Source: Streptomyces sp. NBC_01275
Lineage (GTDB): Bacteria; Actinomycetota; Actinomycetes; Streptomycetales; Streptomycetaceae
Assembly: GCF_026340655.1 (NCBI RefSeq)
Contig: NZ_JAPEOZ010000001.1
Coordinates: 2,046,001-2,110,000 of the forward strand
Direction: 5' to 3'
Length of the DNA stretch: 64,000 nucleotides
In this document: positions 58,781-64,000 of the stretch, piece by piece
How the letters are laid out: every line of letters begins with the position of its first letter
How positions within the stretch are numbered: the stretch's first letter is position 1
Notes under the pieces: model-generated
Databases searched by the model: none
Told to the model about the DNA's origin: nothing
The model's input: only the letters and a program-made list of their open reading frames with translations
Made by a program: the position numbers and the translations under genes

Positions 58781-60013
58781 GTGCGTGTGTTGTTGTCGAC
58801 GTATGGGTCGCGCGGGGATGTCCAGCCGATGGCGGGGCTCGCGGTGCGGTTGCGGGAGCTCGGTGCGCAGGTACGGGTGTGCGCGCCGTCGGACGAGGAG
58901 TTCGCGAAGCTGCTGGCCGGTGTCGGCGTGGAACTGGCGCCGGCCGCAGCGCCCGTGCGCACGCTGGTGACCGGGACGACGCCGATGACGCCGGAGGGCC
59001 TGCCGCAGCGCGCGGCGGCGTTGGTCGCCGCGCAGTACGAGGCGGTCGCCGCGGCCGCCGAGGGATGTGACGCGGTGGTGGCGACCGGCCTGGTCCCGGC
59101 CGTGGCCGGGGCACGGTCGGTGGCCGAGGAGCTGGGCGTCCCCTTCGTGTACGTGGCCTGCTTCCCGACCATGCTGCCGTCCCCGCACCACGCGCCGCAC
59201 CCGCTGCCGCTCTGGCCGCTCCCCCCGGACACGACCGACAACCGGGCGCTGTGGGAGCTGAACGCCCACAGCTTCAACGCCCTGTACGGCCCGGGAATCA
59301 ACGCCCACCGGATGTCGATCGGCCGGCCTGCGGTGGACGACGTCCGCCGCCATGTGTTCACCGACCGCCCGTGGCTGGCGGCCGACCCGGTCCTGGGTCC
59401 GTGGCCGCAGCCGTCGGACCTCGACGTGGTGCAGACCGGCGCGTGGCTCCTGCCCGACGAACGCCCGCTGCCGGCCGAGCTGGAGGCGTTCCTGGCGGCC
59501 GGCGAACCACCGGTGTACGTGGGCTTCGGCAGCATGCCCATGCACGGCTCGAAGGACGTCGCCCAGGTGGCCATCGAGGCGGTCCGCGCGCAGGGCCGCC
59601 GGGCGATCGTCGCGCGCGGCTGGGCCGACCTCGGCCTGATCGACGCGGGAGACGACTGCTTCGCCGTCGGCGAGGTCAACCAGCAGGCGCTGTTCGGCCG
59701 GGTCGCCGCCGTCGTGCACCACGGCGGCGCGGGCACCACGACGACGGCCGCCCGGGCCGGCGCGCCTCAGGTGGTGGTGCCCCAGATCGTGGACCAGCCG
59801 TACTGGGCCGACCGGGTGGCCCGGTTGGGCATCGGCGCTGCGCACGACGGTCCGACGCCGACCCTCGCGTCCCTGTCGGCCGCGCTCGAGACCGCCCTCG
59901 ACCCCGAGACCCGCGTACGGGCCACCGCCGTGGCCGACACGATCCGAACCGACGGTGCGACGGTGGCCGCGAGGCTGCTGCTCGACACCGTCAGCCGGGA
60001 GCTGATGCAGTGA
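58781..60013 (+). CDS. GT1-family glycosyltransferase, probable rifamycin glycosyltransferase (Rgt)
   Basis: This 410-aa UDP-sugar-dependent GT1 enzyme begins RVLLSTYGSRGDVQPMAGLAVRLRELG, has GFGSMPMHGSKD and the C-terminal donor-site motif VVHHGGAGTTTTAARAG plus VPQIVDQPYWADRV. The family modifies macrocyclic and peptide antibiotics. Behind an RAE, and overlapping helR by 4 bp (GTGA), it most likely inactivates rifamycins by glucosylation at a hydroxyl group. The GTG at 58781 starts the Rossmann domain correctly. Related GT1 enzymes for macrolides cannot be excluded by sequence alone. Confidence 0.88.
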   Translation: MRVLLSTYGSRGDVQPMAGLAVRLRELGAQVRVCAPSDEEFAKLLAGVGVELAPAAAPVRTLVTGTTPMTPEGLPQRAAALVAAQYEAVAAAAEGCDAVVATGLVPAVAGARSVAEELGVPFVYVACFPTMLPSPHHAPHPLPLWPLPPDTTDNRALWELNAHSFNALYGPGINAHRMSIGRPAVDDVRRHVFTDRPWLAADPVLGPWPQPSDLDVVQTGAWLLPDERPLPAELEAFLAAGEPPVYVGFGSMPMHGSKDVAQVAIEAVRAQGRRAIVARGWADLGLIDAGDDCFAVGEVNQQALFGRVAAVVHHGGAGTTTTAARAGAPQVVVPQIVDQPYWADRVARLGIGAAHDGPTPTLASLSAALETALDPETRVRATAVADTIRTDGATVAARLLLDTVSRELMQ

Positions 60014-62190
60014 ACCCCCTGACCACCAGCGCGTTCGACCTTCCCGACCGCCTCTCCCCCAAGGCCGACCCGACACTGATCGGCGGCGACGAACGGCACT
60101 TCGCGGCCGTCGCGGAATGCCTCGAGCAGTCGATCGCCGAGCTGACCGACCGCCTCGACGCCGAGCGCCGCACGCCCGGCGGCATCGGCCGGCAGGCCAT
60201 GGACCGGGACATGGAGATCCACCGGCTGACCGGCCGCCTGCGCACACTGCGCCGCTTCGGCCTGGACCTGTGCCTCGGACACATGGTCGCCGCGGACGGC
60301 CCCGAGCCCGTCTACGTCGGACGGCTCGGCCTCACGGACAGCACGGGGCGTCGGCTGCTGCTCGACTGGCGCTCCCCCGCGGCCGAGCCGTTCTTCGGAG
60401 CCACCCACGCCAACCCGATGGGTCTGGCGAGCCGCCGCCGGTACCGCTGGACCCGCGGCCGGATCGGCGACTACTGGGACGAGGTGTTCACCTCGGACGG
60501 GTTCGTCGGGCACGCCGCCCTCGACGACCAGTCCGCCTTCATCGCCAGCCTCGGCGGCAACCGCTCGGCACGGATGCGAGACGTCCTCGGCACCATCCAG
60601 GCCGACCAGGACGCCGTCATCCGCGCGGGATCCCGCGGCGCCCTCGTCGTCGACGGCGGTCCGGGCACGGGCAAGACCGTCGTCGCCCTGCACCGCTCCG
60701 CCTACCTGCTGTATTCCGACCCCCGTCTCGGGCACCGCCGGGGCGGCGTGCTGTTCGTCGGCCCGAGCCGGCCCTACCTGGGCTACGTCGCCGACGTCCT
60801 CCCCAGCCTCGGCGAGGAGGGCGTGCAGACCTGCACCCTGCGGGACCTCGTCGCCGAGGGAGCCTCGGCCGCGGTCGAGGCCGAGGCCGATCCGGACGTG
60901 GCTCGCCTGAAATCGTCCGCTGATCTGCTGCAGGCGATCGAGACGGCCGTCAGGTTCTACGAGGAGCCGCCCGCCAAGGGAATGACGGTCACGACCCACT
61001 GGTCCGACATCTGGCTGAGCGCCGACGACTGGGCCGTCGCCTTCGAAGCCGCGGAGCCCGGCACTCCGCACAACGAAGCGCGCGACCAGGTCTGGGAGGA
61101 GCTGCTCACGATCCTCGTCGACAAGCACGACGACGCCGCCTCGGCGCGGGACGACGAGGTCTCGGCCGATCTGCTCCGCAGGTCGCTGCTGCGGAACAGG
61201 GAGTTGCGCGCGGCCTTCAACCGGGCGTGGCCGCTGCTCGAAGCGGCCGATCTCGTCTCCGACCTGTGGTCGGTGCCCGCCTATCTGCGCAGGTGCGCCC
61301 CCTGGCTCGGCCCCGACGAGGTTCAGCGGTTGCAGCGCGCGGACGCCCAGGCCTGGACCGTGTCCGACCTGCCGATCCTGGACGCGGCACGGCAGCGGCT
61401 CGGCGACCCCGAGGCGGCGCGGCGTAAGCGTCGGAACGAAGCCGCCGTCGCCGCCGAACGCTCGCGCAGGGCCGATGTCATCGACGGCCTGCTGCAGAAC
61501 GTCGAGATCGACGAGAGCGAAGGCGCGCTGGGCATGCTGCACGGACAGGACCTGCGGGACGCCCTGGTCGACGAGAGCGCACTGCCCGGCGTCGAACCCG
61601 ACCTGCTCGCCGGCCCGTTCGCGCACGTCGTCGTGGACGAGGCTCAGGAACTCACCGACGCGGAGTGGCAGATGCTGCTGGTGCGGTGCCCGTCCCGGAG
61701 TTTCACCATCGTCGGGGACCGGGCCCAGGCCAGACACGGATTCACCGAGTCGTGGCGGGAACGGCTCGAGCGGGTCGGGTTCGACCGGATCGACCAGGCG
61801 TCCCTGACCGTCAACTACCGGACGCCGGAAGAGATCATGGCGGAGGCCGAGCCGGTCATCCGGGCCGTTCTCCCGGACGCCAACGTGCCGACCTCCATCC
61901 GCAGCAGCGCCGTACCCGTCGTGCACGGCGCCGTCTCGGAGCTGCGCTCGATCCTCGACGCCTGGCTCGCCGACCATGCCGACGGGATCGCCTGTGTCAT
62001 CGGCGATCCCGCCTTCCGAGCGACCTCCCGCGTCCGGTCGCTGACCCCGGAGCTGTCCAAGGGGCTCGAGTTCGACCTGGTCGTCCTCGTCGACCCGGAG
62101 GCGTTCGGCACGGGCGTCGAAGGAGCGGTCGACCGCTATGTCGCGATGACCCGGGCCACCCGGCAACTCGTCGTCCTCACGAGTTCCTGA
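60010..62190 (+). CDS. helR: HelR-type helicase-like RNA polymerase protection protein
   Basis: This 726-aa UvrD/Rep-like superfamily 1 protein has Walker A GGPGTGKT (about residues 216-223), a DEAQ box (HVVVDEAQELTDAEWQ), SLTVNYRTPEEI and ELSKGLEFDLVVLVDPE plus YVAMTRATRQL. The N-terminal coiled-coil-like part (HFAAVAECLEQSIAELTDRLDAERRTP) fits the HelD/HelR group. HelR displaces rifamycin from, and recycles, RNA polymerase. The GTG at 60010 overlaps the glycosyltransferase stop. Its length agrees with HelR. Together with the RAE it forms an inducible rifamycin resistance operon. Confidence 0.9.
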   Translation: MNPLTTSAFDLPDRLSPKADPTLIGGDERHFAAVAECLEQSIAELTDRLDAERRTPGGIGRQAMDRDMEIHRLTGRLRTLRRFGLDLCLGHMVAADGPEPVYVGRLGLTDSTGRRLLLDWRSPAAEPFFGATHANPMGLASRRRYRWTRGRIGDYWDEVFTSDGFVGHAALDDQSAFIASLGGNRSARMRDVLGTIQADQDAVIRAGSRGALVVDGGPGTGKTVVALHRSAYLLYSDPRLGHRRGGVLFVGPSRPYLGYVADVLPSLGEEGVQTCTLRDLVAEGASAAVEAEADPDVARLKSSADLLQAIETAVRFYEEPPAKGMTVTTHWSDIWLSADDWAVAFEAAEPGTPHNEARDQVWEELLTILVDKHDDAASARDDEVSADLLRRSLLRNRELRAAFNRAWPLLEAADLVSDLWSVPAYLRRCAPWLGPDEVQRLQRADAQAWTVSDLPILDAARQRLGDPEAARRKRRNEAAVAAERSRRADVIDGLLQNVEIDESEGALGMLHGQDLRDALVDESALPGVEPDLLAGPFAHVVVDEAQELTDAEWQMLLVRCPSRSFTIVGDRAQARHGFTESWRERLERVGFDRIDQASLTVNYRTPEEIMAEAEPVIRAVLPDANVPTSIRSSAVPVVHGAVSELRSILDAWLADHADGIACVIGDPAFRATSRVRSLTPELSKGLEFDLVVLVDPEAFGTGVEGAVDRYVAMTRATRQLVVLTSS

Positions 62191-62191
62191 C

Positions 62192-62226
62192 GAAGCACCC
62201 TGCCGCGGGCGGGGGCAGGGCGCTTC
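62192..62226. terminator. Terminator hairpin after helR
   Basis: GAAGCACCCTGCC at 62192-62204 pairs with GGCAGGGCGCTTC at 62214-62226 with one mismatch and a 9-base loop. It lies right behind the helR stop codon and between convergent genes. Confidence 0.8.
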
Positions 62227-62270
62227 GGGGGTGGCGGGGGCCAGGGGTGAGGGGCGGGGAGCGCCTGGTG

Positions 62271-63260
62271 TCAGTTGTGGCTGTGCAGGATCTCGTTCAG
62301 GCCGCCCCAGACCGCGTTGTTCGGGCGGGCCTCCACCGTGCCGGTGACCGAGTTGCGGCGGAAGAGGATGTTCGAGGCGCCGGAGAGTTCGCGGGCCTTG
62401 ACGATCTGGCCGTCCGGCATGGTGACGCGGGTGCCCGCCGTGACGTACAGGCCGGCCTCGACCACGCACTCGTCGCCGAGGGCGATGCCCACGCCCGCCT
62501 CGGCGCCGATGAGGCAGCGCTCGCCGATGGAGATGATCACGTTGCCGCCGCCGGAGAGCGTGCCCATCGTGGACGCGCCGCCGCCGATGTCCGAGCCGTC
62601 GCCGACGATGACGCCGGCCGAGATGCGGCCCTCGACCATCGAGGTGCCCAGCGTGCCCGCGTTGAAGTTGACGAAGCCCTCGTGCATGACCGTCGTGCCC
62701 TCGGCGAGGTGCGCGCCCAGGCGGACGCGGTCGGCGTCGGCGATGCGGACGCCCTTGGGTGCCACGTAGTCCGTCATGCGGGGGAACTTGTCGAGGGAGG
62801 TCACCTGGAGGTGCAGGCCCTCGGCGCGGGCGTTCAGACGGACCTGCTCGACGTCGTCGACGGCGACCGGGCCGAGGGAGGTCCAGGCGACGTTCGCGAG
62901 GTGGGCGAACATGCCGTCCAGGCTCTGGCCGTGCGGCTTGACCAGGCGGTGGGAGAGGAGGTGCAGCCGGAGGTAGACGTCGTGTGCGTCGAGCGGCTTG
63001 TCGTCGAGGGCGGCGATGACCGTGCGGACCGCGACCACCTCGACGCCGCGGCGGGCGTCCTGACCGATCGCCTTCGCGGCGCCCTCGCCGAGCAGCTCCA
63101 CGGCTTTCTCGGCGGACAGGCGCTCGGTGCCGGACGGGCCGGGCTCGGGGGAGAGCTCGGGGGCGGGGAACCAGGTGTCGAGAACAGTGCCGTCGGCGGC
63201 GATGGTGGCGAGGCCGGCGGCCACCGCGCCGGTGGTGCGAGGAGCAGTCGTGTCGGTCAT
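62271..63260 (-). CDS. dapD: Tetrahydrodipicolinate N-succinyltransferase (DapD)
   Basis: This 329-aa enzyme succinylates tetrahydrodipicolinate in lysine and diaminopimelate synthesis. The hexapeptide left-handed beta-helix is visible ([90 protein letters not shown]). The N-terminal part and length are those of actinobacterial DapD. The ATG at 63260 is clear. It is convergent with helR. Confidence 0.93.
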   Translation of the reverse strand: MTDTTAPRTTGAVAAGLATIAADGTVLDTWFPAPELSPEPGPSGTERLSAEKAVELLGEGAAKAIGQDARRGVEVVAVRTVIAALDDKPLDAHDVYLRLHLLSHRLVKPHGQSLDGMFAHLANVAWTSLGPVAVDDVEQVRLNARAEGLHLQVTSLDKFPRMTDYVAPKGVRIADADRVRLGAHLAEGTTVMHEGFVNFNAGTLGTSMVEGRISAGVIVGDGSDIGGGASTMGTLSGGGNVIISIGERCLIGAEAGVGIALGDECVVEAGLYVTAGTRVTMPDGQIVKARELSGASNILFRRNSVTGTVEARPNNAVWGGLNEILHSHN

Positions 63261-63393
63261 GAGGGCAACCTAACCGGAGGCGGGGTGCGGAGGCTAACCA
63301 GCGGGGTTGTGTCTCAGGTGGCGGGCCGTCGGGGTCGGGTGCGCGCCGTCTCACAAGGGGTTTCGCAAGCGGTTTCGCAGGCTCTTTCGTCGT

Positions 63394-63519
63394 GGGTCGG
63401 GGCCGTGGCGGTACGTCGAGTCCGCCGCGTGTCGGACGTACTGCTGCCTGCTGCCACAGTTGAACTTGGCAGTGACGAGCTAAGCGGCGGACTGCGACGT
63501 ACCGCCACGGCCCGCTCCC
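63394..63519. repeat. 126-bp palindromic element between dapD and a TetR gene
   Basis: A 19-bp arm at 63400-63418 (GGGCCGTGGCGGTACGTCG) pairs perfectly with 63495-63513. A further 9 bp (63420-63428 with 63484-63492) pair after a small bulge, and flanking GGG/CCC extends it. An inner hairpin CTGCCA (63451-63456) with TGGCAG (63467-63472) lies in the loop. It fills most of a 319-bp gap without genes. It may be a MITE-like remnant or a structured RNA. Confidence 0.65.
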
Positions 63520-63579
63520 GTCGTCCTGCGGCCGTCCCGCCGTCGAGGGCCACGGTGGAGGCTGTGGTCGGTCCCACGG

Positions 63580-64000
63580 TCAGTGGGGTGTGGGGATGAG
63601 TCTGGCCAGGGTCTGTCGTGTGTACGTCTCGTCGTACGGGGTGTCCGTCAGGAGGGTCTGGAGGCAGATGCCGTCCATCAGGGCTGCCAGGGCCCGGGCG
63701 GTGACGGGGTCCGTGTGGGCGGACAGCAGGTCGGTCACGTCCTCGGTCCACTCGGCGGCCACCGGGCGCAGTGCCGGGCGGCGCAGGGCGGCCAGATAGA
63801 GCTCGTACTCGAGTTCCACGCCGGTGCGGTCGCCGGACAGCCAGTCGGCGAGGAGGGCCGCCAGTTCGGCGGGCAGGTCCGGATGGGGGGCGCGGAGGCC
63901 CTCGCGTGCGGCCACGGCCTTGGCGAAGCCCTCGTTTGCCTGGCGCAGGGCGGCGATCATCAGGTCGTCGAGGGTTTTGAAGTGGTACGTCGTGGAGCCG
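63580..64000 (-). CDS. TetR family regulator, N-terminus beyond window
   Basis: The reading frame runs from the stop at 63580 to the window edge. It begins GSTTYHFKTLDDLM, the end of a TetR helix-turn-helix (recognition helix and YHF), followed by the ligand-binding part (LRQANEGFAKAVAAREGLR to YTRQTLARLIPTPH). Only the C-terminal 140 residues are visible. The target is unknown. Confidence 0.85.
   Translation of the reverse strand, partial: GSTTYHFKTLDDLMIAALRQANEGFAKAVAAREGLRAPHPDLPAELAALLADWLSGDRTGVELEYELYLAALRRPALRPVAAEWTEDVTDLLSAHTDPVTARALAALMDGICLQTLLTDTPYDETYTRQTLARLIPTPH

Noticed and set aside
58781..62190. Antibiotic biosynthetic cluster around the glycosyltransferase
   Set aside because: No synthase, tailoring set or exporter surrounds it; the RAE and helR point to resistance instead.

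Overview
The window is high-GC actinobacterial DNA with strong GC3 bias, frequent GTG/TTG starts, twin-arginine signal peptides and SigE-type sigma factors. All of this fits a Streptomyces chromosome, probably a soil or plant-associated strain. I saw no rRNA, tRNA, CRISPR array, prophage or insertion sequence. All calls come from reading the sequence; no database search was run.

Layout. 1-9.6 kb: a partial DsbA-like oxidoreductase, a GNAT acetyltransferase, a DUF1349 protein, an alpha-ketoglutaric semialdehyde dehydrogenase divergent from an IclR regulator, a second GNAT, the class B penicillin-binding protein PbpA, an NCS2 purine permease, and a sigma factor with a coupled membrane protein. 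9.6-42.3 kb: a pectin utilisation locus. Secreted enzymes are a PL4 rhamnogalacturonan lyase, two PL9 pectate lyases, two stand-alone PL1 pectate lyases, a PL1-pectinesterase fusion, two more pectinesterases, a CE12 rhamnogalacturonan acetylesterase, an alpha/beta esterase and a tandem GH43. Uptake uses a sugar-binding lipoprotein and two ABC permeases, with no ATPase in the window. Intracellular steps are a cytoplasmic GH43, a DUF6807 protein, a Gfo/Idh oxidoreductase, an IlvD/EDD dehydratase, two DapA-superfamily enzymes and uronate dehydrogenase. Regulators are GntR, IclR and a frame-disrupted DeoR. Udh, KdgD and the semialdehyde dehydrogenase at 1.8 kb outline the oxidative galacturonate route to alpha-ketoglutarate.

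43-58 kb: a double TerD protein; a TetR/MFS pair sharing a duplicated operator; ACC deaminase (acdS) behind a GntR regulator; a PhoX-type phosphatase with a candidate PHO box; a large unknown protein; a secreted nuclease; an SRPBCC/ArsR pair; dapA; and a sigma factor coupled to a membrane-anchored WD-like protein.

58.7-62.2 kb is the most striking unit. A perfect 11+1+11 inverted repeat that I recognise as a rifamycin-associated element (RAE) precedes a GT1 glycosyltransferase, which overlaps by 4 bp a HelR-type RNA polymerase-protecting helicase. This looks like a two-gene rifamycin resistance operon. dapD, a 126-bp palindromic element and a partial TetR gene close the window.

Recurrent signals: AAGCGCTT palindromes in the pectin region; a related element upstream of both the IclR/dehydrogenase pair and kdgD; and many unrelated short tandem repeats that overlap or abut stop codons.
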